Part shown: positions 26,268 through 36,806 of the stretch, piece by piece | How the letters are laid out: the number at the start of each line of letters is the position of its first letter | Position numbering within the stretch: the stretch's first letter is position 1 | DNA from: Acetobacter papayae JCM 25143 | GTDB lineage: Bacteria; Pseudomonadota; Alphaproteobacteria; Acetobacterales; Acetobacteraceae | Assembly: GCF_000613285.1 (NCBI RefSeq) | Contig: NZ_BAIN01000001.1 | Coordinates: forward strand, 1-64,000 | Length of the DNA: 64,000 nt | Reading direction: 5' to 3' | Position numbers and translations under genes: made by a program | Notes under the pieces: generated by a model | What the model saw: the letters and a program-made list of their open reading frames with translations, nothing else | What the model was told of the DNA's origin: nothing | The model's database searches: none

Positions 26268-27675
26268 TGACGTTTTCTCACAACTTTGACGCCACCAGCC
26301 TGCGTGAATACGATATCCGCGGGATTGTCGGTAAAACCCTGAGCGCTGAGGATGCCTTCGCTATCGGGCGTACATTCGGCAGCATGGTGCGCCGTAATGG
26401 TGGACGCACGCTTGTAGTCGGATACGACGGCCGCCTGTCTTCCCCCATGCTGGAGGAAGCCCTGGTGCAGGGTGCGGTGGAATGCGGGCTTGAAGTGACC
26501 CGTGTGGGCCGCGGCCCGACTCCCATGCTGTATTACGCCTCGGCCACGCTTGAGGCCGATGGCGCGATCATGGTGACGGGCAGCCATAATCCGCCGGATT
26601 ACAACGGCTTCAAGATGATGCTGGCGGGTAAGCCCTTCTTTGGCGCCCAGATCAAGGAACTGGGCGAGCTTTCCGCGCAGGGCAATGTTGTCGCGCGTGA
26701 GGATGGCAGCGTGCGCGAAGCCGATGTGCGCGACGAATATGTTGCCCGCCTGGTCAAGGACTACGTGGGCGGTTCGCGCAAGCTGAAGATTGTCTGGGAT
26801 AACGGCAACAGTTCCGCTGGCGAGATTCTGGAAAAGCTGGTGGCGGCCCTGCCGGGCGAGCATATCGTGCTCAATGCTGCTATTGATGGCACGTTCCCGG
26901 CTCATCACCCCGACCCGACGGTTGCAAGAATCTTCAGCAGCTTATCAGCGTCGTGCGTGATAATGGTGCCGATGTGGGTATTGCCTTCGATGGCGATGCC
27001 GACCGGATCGGTCTGGTGGACAACAAGGGCGAAATCCTGTGGGGCGACCAGACGCTGATTCTGCTGGCGCGTGATGTGCTCAAGACCCATCCGGGTGCGA
27101 CCATCATTGCAGACGTAAAGGCCAGTCAGGTTCTGTTCGACGAGGTTGCGCGCGCGGGCGGCAAGCCGCTGATGTGGCGCACCGGCCATTCGCTCATCAA
27201 GTCCAAGATGGCCGAAACCGGCTCGCCGCTGGCGGGTGAAATGTCGGGCCATATCTTCTTTGCCGATAAATGGTACGGCTTTGACGATGCCCTTTATGGT
27301 GGGGTGCGCGCACTGGATATTCTGGCGCGTATGGATGAGCCTCTTTCGGTTTTCCGCGAGTCTCTGCCCAAGACCATTTCCACCCCGGAAGTGCGTTTTG
27401 ACTGCGATGATCACCGTAAATTCAAGGTGATTGAGGAAGTGGCCGAGCGCCTGCGTAAGGCCGGTGCCGATGTTTCCGAAATCGATGGCGTTCGGGTGAA
27501 CACGTCTGATGGCTGGTGGCTGCTGCGTGCCTCCAACACGCAGGCCGTGCTGGTGGCGCGGGCAGAAGGGAGCGACGAGGCTGGTCTGGAACGGCTCAAA
27601 GCGGCTCTGGTGGTGCAGCTTGAAGAGTCCGGCCTGTCCAGCCCGGATTTTTCGGGTGACAACGCCGGGCACTAA
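26267..27675 (+). CDS. Phosphomannomutase/phosphoglucomutase (one frame break)
   Basis: An alpha-D-phosphohexomutase of about 469 residues that interconverts hexose 1- and 6-phosphates, feeding galU and GDP-mannose synthesis. Domain 1 has [10 protein letters not shown] and the phosphoserine loop [13 protein letters not shown]; domain 3 the Mg loop FDGDADRIG; domain 3-4 GEMSGHIFF (substrate loop); domain 4 WLLRASNTQ (phosphate loop). The frame breaks near 26925; one base restored (GTTGC(C)AAGAAT) gives DPTVAKNLQQL. It is the second gene of the galU operon and is followed by a hairpin. PMM and PGM cannot be separated by eye; dual specificity is common. Confidence 0.92.
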
Positions 27676-27696
27676 ATCTGCTCGTCTGTTATGGTT

Positions 27697-27727
27697 CGGG
27701 CGGTCTGGCGGTATGCCGGGCCGCCCG
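27697..27727 (+). terminator. Terminator after the galU-mutase operon
   Basis: CGGGCGG (27697-27703) pairs with CCGCCCG (27721-27727), and the inner CTGGC pairs with GCCGG, giving a nearly continuous 12-bp stem, followed by TTCCGTTT. Confidence 0.65.
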
Positions 27728-27835
27728 TTCCGTTTGAGGCGGCTTCAGAATCAGGCCTGCCCTGTCAGGTTTGAATATGTGTCTTGCAGGGAATATATGT
27801 TTCAGTTCGCTCCCAGTTACTGATATAGAGGACAA

Positions 27836-28849
27836 ATGTTGTCCCCTTTCATGGACCCTGCCGGACGGCGGATTTCCTATTTGCGCCTGTCAGTAACAGA
27901 CAGGTGCGATATGCGGTGTTTGTACTGCATGTCGGAAAACATGACCTTCCTGCCCAGAGATGATGTTCTCGATTATGACGAGCTGCTGCGCCTTGCCCGC
28001 GTGTTTATGCATCAGGGCGTAAGGCGGCTGCGGATTACTGGCGGTGAACCGCTGGTGCGCAAGGATATCGGGCATTTTCTGCTGGCGCTGCGGCCTCTTC
28101 TGGGTCAGGCCGATGAGCCCGGACGGCTCGATGAAATCACGCTTACCACCAATGGTAGCAGGCTGGCTGAATTTGCCGAGTTGCTGGTACGCGCAGGCGT
28201 GCGGCGGGTGAATGTCAGCCTTGATACCCTTGACCCGGAGCGTTTCACCCAACTGACCCGGCGCGGCAGGCTGGCGACCACACTCGATGGGATTCGTGCC
28301 GCGCGTGAGGCGGGCCTTGCCGTGCGTATCAATACTGTGGCCATGGCAGGCGGAAACGACACCGAGTTTGATGACCTGCTGGATGGTGTGGAGAAATCGG
28401 AGCTGATCTGTGCCTGATTGAAACCATGCCCATGGGTGAGACAGGCGATAGCCGGATCGCGCGTTATCTGCCGTTATCCGATGTCCGGACTGATCTGGCA
28501 CGGCGCTGGACACTGGAGGATAGTCCCCACAGGCTGGTGGGCCAGCGCGCTATGTTCGTGTGGCCGAAACAGGGCAGCGCCTTGGGTTTATTACGCCGTT
28601 GAGCCATAATTTCTGCTCAACCTGCAACCGGGTGCGGCTATCGTGCACCGGCAGGCTTTACACCTGTCTGGGGCAGGAGGATGGTGCCGATTTGCGCGGC
28701 TGATGCGGGCTGGAGCGGATGATGCCGCACTGGCCGGGATGATTGATCAGGCTATTGGCCGCAAGCCCGCCCGGCATGACTTCATGCTGGACCCTGCCTT
28801 GGGGCAGGTTGCTGGGCCGGAGCGGCATATGAGTGTGACCGGGGGTTAA
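27836..28849 (+). CDS. moaA: GTP 3',8-cyclase MoaA (three frame breaks)
   Basis: A radical SAM enzyme that starts molybdenum cofactor synthesis from GTP. About 338 residues. The N-terminal cluster site is [10 protein letters not shown] (CxxxCxxC), preceded by [11 protein letters not shown]; then RITGGEPL and TLTTNGSRL. The C-terminal second cluster site is seen as [17 protein letters not shown], and the end carries the MoaA-type terminal Gly-Gly (MSVTGG). Breaks occur near 28382, 28541 and 28697; one base at each restores the continuous protein ([18 protein letters not shown]). The gene converges with the methyltransferase at 28846 and overlaps its stop by 4 bp. GAGG precedes the ATG. Confidence 0.93.
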
Positions 28850-29759
28850 TCCGGTATCTGCTCCGTTGCTTTGCTGCCGGACAGTACATCGCGCAGATCA
28901 TGCTGAAACTGGCCGGGTTGCAGAGGCTGCGGCTGTGTTGGCGCTGGAGCCCAGCCAGACAGAACGGCCATGTGCAGCGGCATAGAAAAACCATCAGTAT
29001 TGTTTTTATTACAATCCATTGTGCGAGAGTCTTCACTGTTAGACTCAAGCTCTGCTGCGGCTGCCGCAAACAGCATGCGTGAGGTAAAGCGTCGTGGCCG
29101 CTGCACAAGGGCGCTGGTTTCGCCCGCAGCCCGCAGGTCGGCCAGCAGGGCGGTGGTGGAGCGGTAGCGCAGGTCCAACCGCTCGCTATCCACAACCGGC
29201 AGGGCAAAGCCCGCGCGTTGTAAAAGCTGCACACAGCCCTGCTGGGTAGGCAGGGGCGAAACCCGGGGCGAAACCCCATCGCTCAAGCTAGTTCAGCCCG
29301 CTCAAGAGCCGAGCGGAGGGGGCGCAGGGTCGGCAGAATAGGCATGCAGGCCAGAAACAGCCCATCGGGCCGGAGGCTCTGGCGGATCTGCATGAACGTG
29401 CCGGGCAGGTCGTTCACCCAGTGTAGCGACAGGCAAGCTACCACAAGGTCAAAACTTGCCGGTGCAAAGGGCAGGGCTTCCGGGCTGGCGCACAGCGCAT
29501 GAGGTGCACAAAGGGCGGCCTGCCGGGCTGAGATATCCATGGACAGTGTGGGGATATGCCGCTCTGCCAGCATCTGGCTGACCAGCCCACGGCCGCCTAT
29601 ATCCAGCGCTGCGGTAAAGGGGCGCGCGACATCATCCAGCCGGTCTGACAGGATTGCGGTTGCGGCGTCCAGAATGGGGCTGATCAGGGCCTGTCTGCCT
29701 GCGGCCCTGTCCCTGTGGAGCCTGATGGCGCGGTGGTCGAAGATGGCGGGCGTGTTCAT
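28846..29759 (-). CDS. SAM-dependent methyltransferase, BioC/NDUFAF5-like (one frame break)
   Basis: About 304 residues. Class I methyltransferase motifs are AALDIGGRGLVSQML (motif I), TLSMDISARQ, FDLVVACLSLHWVNDLPG and SLRPDGLFLACM. LSLHWVNDLP is typical of BioC and of the mitochondrial complex I assembly factor NDUFAF5. Near 29287 one restored base (GAACTA(N)GCTTGAGC) joins this to the C-terminal part DGVSPRVSPLPTQQG...FALPVVDSERLDL, which is needed for family length. Start ATG 29759 fits family N-termini better than the 33-residue extension. In alphaproteobacteria such genes often sit next to comF, as here (divergent). Confidence 0.82.
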
Positions 29760-29846
29760 TTCGCTGGTGTGCGCGCTCAGGCCTGTTTTGCCAAGTCTGC
29801 CTTTGCCGTTATGACCGCAGGCAGGCTGTTGAACGGAGGCTGGGCT

Positions 29847-30622
29847 ATGGGTGCGCATATGCTGCGGGTGGCAGGCCGGTTCGTGCTGGACAGGCTGTAC
29901 CCGCCTTCCTGCCTACTGTGTGGGGCTGATACGGTGCAGGCCGGGCTGGTCTGTGGGGCGTGTTTTGTGCGCCTGCCATGCTGGGGCCTCCATACTGCAA
30001 GGCGTGTGCGCAGCCTCAGGCTTCCAGCGCATTGCTGGGAGCAGACGGCCTTTGTGCCGCCTGCGAGCGGCGGCACCCGGCATGGGATCAGGGGCGTGCG
30101 GCTTTTGTGTACGATGCCGCGGCACGCGACATGATCCTGCGGCTGAAATATGCGGACCAGATTGATTATGCAGCATTTCTGGCAAAGCATATGGTCCGGG
30201 CGGGGCAGGATGTGCTGGTGCCGGGTGCGCTGGTGGTGCCTGTGCCGGTGCATCGGTGGCGGCTGCTCTCGCGGCGCTACAATCAGGCGGCTTTATTGAG
30301 CCGCCATATCGCCAGAATGCAGGGCAGCGAACATGGGCCGGATGTACTGGAGCGCCTGCGCGCCACGGTGCGGCTTGCCCGTTTTTCGCGCGGGGCAAGA
30401 AGGCAGGAAATGCAGGGAGTCATGCGGGTTCGGGCGCGTTGGCGTGGTGTGCTGCGCGGGCGCACGGTCGTGCTGGTTGATGACATGCTGACAACAGGTG
30501 CCACGGCAACAGCCTGTGTGCAGGCTCTGCGAGAGGCCGGTGCGCAAAAGATACACCTGCTGGTGGCTGGTGTAGTGCCTGAGCGGCCCGGGCTTGATAT
30601 AGATTTGCAGGAAATGCACTAA
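29847..30622 (+). CDS. comF: ComF family protein (one frame break)
   Basis: A phosphoribosyltransferase-like protein of about 258 residues related to ComF/GntX, linked to DNA uptake or nucleotide salvage. The N-terminal double zinc ribbon (CLLCG, CGAC, CKAC, CAAC) is followed by VVPVPVHRWRLLSRRYNQAALL and the PRPP-binding VVLVDDMLTTGATATAC. One base restored near 29977 (CGCCTGCC(N)ATGCTG) joins FVRLP to MLGPPYCKAC. GGAGG 8 nt upstream supports ATG 29847 over the earlier ATG at 29813. It is followed by grxC on the same strand. Confidence 0.92.
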
Positions 30623-30702
30623 CAACTCTGTCAGATCCCGCGTGGCATCACCATGTGATAGGCGAAAGCTTCGGGTGTCAGAGGAAGTGCAAGAGAGAGC
30701 TT

Positions 30703-30963
30703 ATGTCAGAGATTGTTATCTATACCCAGCCGGGCTGCCCATACTGCCGCCGGGCCGTGTCCCTGCTGCAAAGCAAGAACGTGCCGTTTAAGGAAATCAA
30801 TGCGCCGCACGGCACCGCCGAGCGCGAAGACTCCATCCGTCGTTCAGGTGGGCGGACGACCGTGCCGCAGGTCTTTGTGGGCGATACAGCGCTGGGTGGG
30901 TGTGATGACCTGATGGCGCTTGAACGCTCGGGCCGTCTGGATGCAAGCCTTGGTATTGCCTGA
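30703..30963 (+). CDS. grxC: Glutaredoxin 3 (dithiol)
   Basis: An intact 86-residue glutaredoxin. The active site CPYC (GCPYCRR) is near residue 11, with TVPQVFVGD (cis-Pro) and GGCDDL for glutathione binding. It reduces disulfides with glutathione. ATG 30703 gives the canonical MSEIVIYTQPGCPYC start; the frame is open further upstream but without a family match. It lies between comF and the DUF1178 gene, an order frequent in alphaproteobacteria. Confidence 0.95.
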   Translation: MSEIVIYTQPGCPYCRRAVSLLQSKNVPFKEINAPHGTAEREDSIRRSGGRTTVPQVFVGDTALGGCDDLMALERSGRLDASLGIA

Positions 30964-31016
30964 ATATGGCAGCCGGTGCCTGCGCGTGAGTGGATGGTAA
31001 GGGAGAGGCGCAAGAG

Positions 31017-31523
31017 ATGATCTGCTACCGCCTGCGCTGTGCTGATGGCCATCAGTTTGAAGGATGGTACAAGGACAGCGCGACTTTCAGCCGCTTGCGC
31101 GAGGCTGGCATGCTGTCCTGTGCTGAATGTGGCATGGCCGCTGTGGATCAGGCCCCCATGGCGCCTGCCATCGTCAGTGGTGGGCGGCGGCAGGAAGCCG
31201 CGCCACAGGTGCAGGACACGCCTGCCGTGGCGGGTGCATCCGGCCAGAATCAGCCTGTGCCCACTGGGCAGAGCGGCTCTGAACCCTTGAGCGTTAGCGA
31301 AGAGGACAGGATTCTGGGTGCGCTGAGGCAGATGCGCGAGATGGTTGAAAAAAACTGCGAAAATGTTGGTGAGCATTTTGCGCACGAAGCGTTGCGGATA
31401 CATCATGGCGAGGCACCGGAGCGCGGTATTTATGGAGATGTAAGCGCGCGGGACCGTGAAATGCTGCACGATGAAGGTGTGCAGTTTCACGCCATCCCGT
31501 GGGTAAGCAAGACCGATAGCTGA
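31017..31523 (+). CDS. DUF1178 family protein
   Basis: An intact 168-residue cytosolic protein of unknown function. The N-terminus MICYRLRCADGHQFEGWYKD with a following LSCAECGM pair resembles a small zinc ribbon, and the C-terminal YGDVSARDREMLHDEGVQFHAIPW is the conserved family tail. The middle (residues about 55-95) is low-complexity Gln/Pro/Gly. The ATG at 31017 follows GGGAGAGG. It lies 53 bp after grxC; in many relatives a carbon-nitrogen hydrolase gene sits between them, but not here. Confidence 0.9.
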   Translation: MICYRLRCADGHQFEGWYKDSATFSRLREAGMLSCAECGMAAVDQAPMAPAIVSGGRRQEAAPQVQDTPAVAGASGQNQPVPTGQSGSEPLSVSEEDRILGALRQMREMVEKNCENVGEHFAHEALRIHHGEAPERGIYGDVSARDREMLHDEGVQFHAIPWVSKTDS

Positions 31524-31597
31524 CGCCGAGCCAGCATAACGGGGCGGCCGCGCAATGCGGGGTTTGTCATTTATGGCTTGCGGCAAGGAGTAGGCAC

Positions 31598-32104
31598 ATG
31601 AGTGGACAGAGCATGGCAGCGCGTTCAGGCCGGTGGTTTAGCGGTAATATGCGCGGTTGGGCGGCCGTTTTTGCCTTCTGTGCGCTGCTGATTGGCGGCG
31701 GCTTTAGGCCGGCTATGGCAGCCTCAGAAGGAACGCTGATGGGTTACTGGCTGAGTCAGGACCATGATGGTGTGTTTCTGGTTCAGCAATGCGGCGATGT
31801 CGTGTGTGGGCACCTTGTTGGGCTACAGTACGAAGGCACGGACGTGCCGCGTGGGCATGATGGCAAGGTGGAATGCAACCTCATGATGCTGACGGATTTC
31901 CGGCCCATGAAGGAGAATACCCGCAAGTTGCAGGGGCATATTCTCGACCCCGATACAGGGCATGTATACGATGCTCAGATATGGGCGGATGGGCCGGATG
32001 TGCTCAAGCTCCGGGGTTATCTGGGCCTGCCGTTATTCGGGCAGACCCAGACATGGACACGCTATACAGGCCCCGCCATGGGCCCGATGTGCAAAATGCC
32101 CTGA
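31598..32104 (+). CDS. Secreted DUF2147 family protein
   Basis: An intact 168-residue protein with an N-terminal signal peptide (hydrophobic core WAAVFAFCALLIGGGF, cleavage after AMAAS) and a DUF2147-type body: GYWLSQDHDGVFLVQQCGD, VCGHLVGLQYEG and LKLRGYLGLPLFGQTQTWTR. DUF2147 proteins are small periplasmic or outer-envelope proteins without a known biochemical role. AAGGAG precedes the ATG by about 8 nt. The gene converges with ubiG. Confidence 0.88.
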   Translation: MSGQSMAARSGRWFSGNMRGWAAVFAFCALLIGGGFRPAMAASEGTLMGYWLSQDHDGVFLVQQCGDVVCGHLVGLQYEGTDVPRGHDGKVECNLMMLTDFRPMKENTRKLQGHILDPDTGHVYDAQIWADGPDVLKLRGYLGLPLFGQTQTWTRYTGPAMGPMCKMP

Positions 32105-32159
32105 AGCCGCTGCCGGTGCCCTGCGCTGCCGCAGGCGCCACCAGATAAAACCTGACAAA

Positions 32160-32960
32160 TCAGCGTTTTATGAACGACGCAATGTAGTTCACGCTCAGGT
32201 CTCGCGTTTCTTTCCAGCTATTGGCCCAGCCTGCGGGGCCGGGTGTCAGGCCGGTAATGGTCTGCATATCCAGCCCTGCGGCGCGGGCCTGCCGGGCGAG
32301 GTCTGATGGGCGGATGAATTTTTTCCAGTCATGCGTGCCTACGGGCAGCAGGCGTAGCAGGTATTCTGCACCGACTTTGCCAATGGCGAATGAGCGCAGG
32401 GTGCGGTTCATGGTCGAGACAATAACCGTGCCGCCCGGTTCCACCAGTGCACTGAGCAACTGCATGAACGCCTCGGGGTCTGTCACATGCTCAATGATTT
32501 CCAGCGCGATAACGGCATCAAAGCGTTGCCCTTCAGCCACCAGATCTTCCGCACTGCCATTGCGGTAGGTGAGCGGGCCTGAACCAGCAGGGAGAGGGTG
32601 CGCCTCAAGATGGGCGCGGGCAGCGGCGATTCCATCTGCCGAGGCATCAAGCCCCAGCACATCATGCCCAGCCGTGGCGAGCGATTCGCTGGCCAGTCCC
32701 GCACCGCAGCCGATATCGAGCAGCCGTACCCGGCGCGATGTCCGGCCACGCAGGGGCAGGTGGCGGCTGATCCATTCTGTCCGCACGGTGTTCATGGCGT
32801 GCAGGGGCCGCATGGGGCCTGTGGGGTCCCACCATTGTTGGGCCAGCGCGCTGAAGCGGGCGATTTCCTCGGGGCAGACAGAGGCGTTTGTCACGGGGCC
32901 GGGGGCCGCGTTCAGGGGCATGCCCTGCGGCATATCCGTTGGAGCGCTGGTGGCTGGCAT
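32160..32960 (-). CDS. ubiG: Ubiquinone biosynthesis O-methyltransferase UbiG
   Basis: Catalyses both O-methylations of ubiquinone synthesis. An intact 266-residue class I methyltransferase: RFSALAQQWWDPTGPMRPLH is the typical UbiG N-terminus, then LLDIGCGAGLASESLA (motif I), FDAVIALEIIEHVTDP, GGTVIVSTMNRTLRSFAIGK and the C-terminal GTHDWKKFIRPSDL, which distinguishes UbiG from other methyltransferases. It is divergent from lysC, the usual alphaproteobacterial order. Confidence 0.96.
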   Translation of the reverse strand: MPATSAPTDMPQGMPLNAAPGPVTNASVCPEEIARFSALAQQWWDPTGPMRPLHAMNTVRTEWISRHLPLRGRTSRRVRLLDIGCGAGLASESLATAGHDVLGLDASADGIAAARAHLEAHPLPAGSGPLTYRNGSAEDLVAEGQRFDAVIALEIIEHVTDPEAFMQLLSALVEPGGTVIVSTMNRTLRSFAIGKVGAEYLLRLLPVGTHDWKKFIRPSDLARQARAAGLDMQTITGLTPGPAGWANSWKETRDLSVNYIASFIKR

Positions 32961-33146
32961 GCAACAAATTCCTTTACTGCTGGTCTCCCCGCTGGACGAA
33001 AGGGGGCCGGGGAGGCTATGTGACGCGCCTTGTGAAGCCGCGCAACCGCCCGGAGAGCTTTATATCCTTCATACACGGGAGGGAAAGCTGGGGCGGGGGT
33101 TTTTCGTGGCCCGTTATTTCGCGGCGTGTCTGGTGGAGAAAAACGT

Positions 33147-34400
33147 ATGTCCGGTTCCGCACCCCGGATTGTCATGAAATTCGGCGGCACGTCCGTGGGC
33201 GATCTTGATCGTATCCGGGCCGTGGCCGAACGTGTCAAAAAGCAGAAAGACGCCGGCTGCGATGTTCTGGTGGTTGTTTCTGCCATGGCGGGAGAGACCA
33301 ACCGGCTGGTGGGCTACTGTCAGTCCCTGTCCCCCCTGCACGACCCCAAGGAATACGATTCGATCGTAGCCACGGGCGAGCAGGTAACAAGCGGGCTGCT
33401 GGCCATTGCATTGCAGACTCTGGGCGTGCCCTCGCGCTCCTTTGCCGGGTGGCAGGTGCCGATCGAGACCGATTCCGCCCATGGCAAGGCCAGTCTGGAC
33501 CGTATTGATGGCGAACGCCTGCTGGGCGCCATGGCCGAGGGCGTTGTGCCGGTTGTGGCGGGCTTTCAGGGGGTTGCGCCTGATGGCCGGGTGTCCACGC
33601 TGGGGCGTGGCGGGTCCGATACGTCGGCTGTTGCACTGGCGGCGGCCATCCGGGCTGACCGATGCGATATTTATACCGATGTGGACGGGATCTACACGAC
33701 CGACCCGCGTATAGTCGCCAAGGCGCGCAAGCTCGACAGGATTACCTACGAGGAAATGCTGGAACTGGCCTCCGTAGGGGCCAAGGTACTGCAGACCCGC
33801 AGTGTTGCGCTGGCCATGCGCCAAGGCGTGCGGGTGCAGGTGCTGTCCAGTTTTGAAGATGGTCCGGCGGTTATGGAAGGCCAGCTTCCTGGATCTCTGG
33901 TGGTGGATGAGGACGAAATCGTGGAAAAGAAACTGGTCACCGGCATTGCCTATTCCCGTGATGAAGCCAAGCTGTCTGTCCGGCGCATTCCAGACCGGCC
34001 CGGCATTGCCGCAGCGATTTTCGGCCCGCTGAGCGAGGCGAATGTCAATGTGGACATGATCGTGCAGAGCACGGGCGCGGATGGCACCACCAACATGACT
34101 TTCACCACCAGCAAGACCGATCTGCCGCGCGCCATAGACGTGCTGGATTCCGTGCGTGAAGCCGTGCAGTACGAGGAGCTCCAGACCGACCCGGATATCG
34201 TGAAGGTTAGCGTGGTTGGCACGGGCATGCGTTCGCATGCCGGGGTGGCCAGCATCATGTTCCGCACCCTGTCCGAGCGCTCGATCAACATTCAGGCGAT
34301 TTCTACCAGCGAAATCAAAGTGTCCGTTCTGGTCGCGGCAGAATATGCCGAACTGGCCGTGCGCGCCCTGCATACCGCTTATGGGCTGGATAATGTCTGA
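33147..34400 (+). CDS. lysC: Aspartate kinase LysC
   Basis: Phosphorylates aspartate at the entry to lysine, threonine and methionine synthesis. An intact 417-residue monofunctional aspartokinase: N-terminal IVMKFGGTSVGDLDRI, VATGEQVTSGLLA, LGRGGSDTSAVALAAA, YTDVDGIYTTDPRI in the kinase domain, then two ACT domains (DRPGIAAAIFGPLSEANVNVDM and VVGTGMRSHAGVASIMF), which give feedback inhibition. The ATG at 33147 follows GGAG; the earlier ATG at 33126 is in frame but lacks a ribosome site. Its end overlaps the next gene by 8 bp. Confidence 0.97.
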   Translation: MSGSAPRIVMKFGGTSVGDLDRIRAVAERVKKQKDAGCDVLVVVSAMAGETNRLVGYCQSLSPLHDPKEYDSIVATGEQVTSGLLAIALQTLGVPSRSFAGWQVPIETDSAHGKASLDRIDGERLLGAMAEGVVPVVAGFQGVAPDGRVSTLGRGGSDTSAVALAAAIRADRCDIYTDVDGIYTTDPRIVAKARKLDRITYEEMLELASVGAKVLQTRSVALAMRQGVRVQVLSSFEDGPAVMEGQLPGSLVVDEDEIVEKKLVTGIAYSRDEAKLSVRRIPDRPGIAAAIFGPLSEANVNVDMIVQSTGADGTTNMTFTTSKTDLPRAIDVLDSVREAVQYEELQTDPDIVKVSVVGTGMRSHAGVASIMFRTLSERSINIQAISTSEIKVSVLVAAEYAELAVRALHTAYGLDNV

Positions 34401-35477
34401 GGTGCTGCCCGCAGAGGCGGAACTGGCTCCCACGCAGGCCGAGCTCCAGCGCGCTCGCGCGCGGCTTGACCGGCTGTGGCAGCGGGGCACGGCGTTTCTG
34501 GGAACGCCCTATGCCATTCTTGGCGGTGCCATGTCCTGGCTGAGTGAGCGGCATCTGGTTTCGGCCATTTCCAATGCGGGCGGGTTTGGCGTTATTGCTT
34601 GCGGTGCGATGGAGCCCGATCGACTGGCGGAGGAAATTGCCGCCACCCGCGCCATGACCGATCGCCCATTCGGGGTGAACCTGATTACCATGCACCCCCG
34701 GCTGGATGACCTGATCAAGGTCTGTCTGGACGCGAGTGTCACGCATATCGTGCTGGCGGGGGGTATTCCGCCGGGTGCGGCTATCAAGGCCATCAAGGAA
34801 GGCGGGGCAAAGGTCATTGCCTTCGCACCAGCACTTGTTCTGGCCAAGCGCCTGATCAAGATGGGCGTTGATGCACTGGTGATTGAGGGAACGGAAGCCG
34901 GTGGCCATGTCGGCCCGGTTTCTCTAACGGTTCTCGCGCAGGAAATCCTGCCGGTCATTCAGGACGTGCCCGTGTTTGTTGCCGGTGGTCTGGCGCGGGG
35001 CGATGCTCTTCTGGGGTATCTGGAAATGGGGCCGCGGGTGGCCAGTTCGGCACGCGCTTTGCTGCCGCCGAAGAAAGCATCGCCCACGAGAAGTTCAAAA
35101 AAGCCTTCCTGCGTGCCGCCGCGCGCGATGCGGTGACATCGCCCCAGCTTGATGAGCGCTTTCCGGTCATTCCTGTGCGCTCGCTGGCTAATGAAGGCGG
35201 GCGTAAGTTTGTGGCGCATCAGGCTGATGTCATTCGCCGCTTTCAGGGTGGCGAACTGACGCGCGAAGAAGCCCAGCTTGAAATCGAGCATTTCTGGGCC
35301 GGTGCCTTGCGGCGTGCCGTGATTGATGGTGATGTGGAAAACGGCTCCGTCATGGCGGGGCAGTCGGTAGGGATGGTCAGGTCTGTCCAGCCTGTCGCGG
35401 AAATTATTGCTGACCTGATAGAGCAGGCCGTGTTAGCTCTGGTCGGGCAACAAAGACGTATGGATGCCGATGGCTGA
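34393..35477 (+). CDS. Nitronate monooxygenase family protein (one frame break)
   Basis: An FMN enzyme of the 2-nitropropane dioxygenase/nitronate monooxygenase TIM-barrel family, about 361 residues. Seen are YAILGGAMSWLSERHLVSAI, NAGGFGVIACGAM, RPFGVNLI, VIEGTEAGGHVGP (FMN phosphate loop) and VFVAGGLARGDAL. The frame breaks near 35030; one G restored in ATGGG(N)GCCGCGGG gives EMGAAGGQFGTRFAAAEESI, as in the family. It overlaps lysC by 8 bp, so it is translated from the same message. Physiological substrate unknown; detoxification of nitronates is typical. Confidence 0.87.
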
Positions 35478-36659
35478 ACACACACACGGTCCAGAGCAAG
35501 TGCAGGGCAGTTCCACACCGCCTCTGCCTGATGTGGCCATGATCGGTGTGGGTGAGGCATTGCGCCAGCGGCGCGAGCAATTGGGGTGGTCGCTGGATGA
35601 TGTGTCCGGCTGGCTGCGTATCCGTCGTTCCTATCTGGAAGCGCTGGAAAGCGGGCAGGCCGGTATCCTGCCTGCAGAAGTTTATGCCCTTGGATTTTTA
35701 AGGACTTACGGACAGGCACTAGGGTTTGACCCCGAAAGTCTGGCCGGGTTCTACCGCAAGGGCAGCCGGGCAGCCGGGCACAGGCCCGAGCTTGATTTTC
35801 CCGTTCCTATCCCTGACCGGCGCCTGCCTCCGGCGGTGGCTATTTCCATCGGTCTTGGGGTTGTCGTTCTTAGTTATGTGGGTTGGTACTGCTTCATGGG
35901 GCGGGCAACCCCGCTGCCGGAGCCAGTGCCGCCGGTGGCGAGTCTCATGCCCGGAGAGGCCGCGCATAATGCGCCCTCTCCGCAGGTTGCCTCCATTCTG
36001 CCAGAGAAAAGCGGCATTCCTGACACAGCTTCAGGTCAAGGCAGGGTGCAGGACGTGCCAGTTCCTCCGCCACTGCCTCAATCACCCGAAGCGGTACAGG
36101 ATTCGTCTGAATCTGCTTTTTCAGGTGAGGGTGCAGCACCGCAGGCAGCGGGCGCACCCGAACATTCTGCCGAACAGGGGGCTAGTGCATCTGTTTCTGG
36201 GGCCGAGGTCGCTCAATCTGCAGCAGCCCCTGCTGGCGGTAGTGTAGTCTCTGGGCCTTCTGCTGGTGGCCAGCCCATGGTGATCCGGGCTGGGCAGGTA
36301 AGCTGGATTCAGGTGCGTGATGGTGCAGGCAAGGTTGTTTACGACAAGGTTCTGCAACCAGGTGAAAGCTGGAATGTGCCCGAAGGCAATGGCCCTTATG
36401 ACCTGACAGTGGGCAATGCTGGTGTATAACAGTGAATGAAGGGGATGTAACAACACCGCCTCTGGGCCGTAACGGTGCAGTGCGGCGGCATCTGGTGCTG
36501 AGCGCACAGGCCGTGCGGGATGGTTCGCTGGTTGCCAGTGTGGCTGCTCCGCCTGTGGCGCGGAGTGCCCCGGCAGATGTCGCGCCGTCTGTGCCGCATG
36601 CGGCCTCTGATGCGGATAAACTGAACGCGGATCAGATCGAAGGGCAGGGCTTGCGCTAA
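35464..36659 (+). CDS. rodZ: RodZ-like helix-turn-helix membrane protein (one frame break)
   Basis: About 398 residues in the RodZ layout: an N-terminal HTH domain (LRQRREQLGWSLDDVSGWLRI, then RRSYLEALESGQ), a single transmembrane helix (AVAISIGLGVVVLSYVGWYC), a long Pro/Ala/Ser-rich periplasmic linker and a C-terminal beta domain (VSWIQVRDGAGKVVYDKVL, LQPGESWNVPEG). RodZ links MreB to the elongasome and controls rod shape. One base missing near 36425 truncates the frame; restored it continues ITVNEGDVTTPPLGRNGA to a stop at 36659. It overlaps the preceding gene by 14 bp. ATG at 35470 is an alternative start. ispG follows, a common order. Confidence 0.85.
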
Positions 36660-36806
36660 CTCCCTGCCATGGTCATGGCGCTGTTTCTGTTTTGTGTGTA
36701 GCCAAAAGCGTTTGTTTTTGGCAGGACAGCACCAGAATTCGCGGGCAAGCCGTGGTGCCGAGCACGGTTCTGTCCGCCAACTGTCGTCTCGACAAAAGGA
36801 TGTAAA

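Noticed and set aside
34393-35136. Short nitronate monooxygenase plus a separate small downstream gene
   Set aside because: One restored base near 35030 gives a continuous family match ending at 35477.
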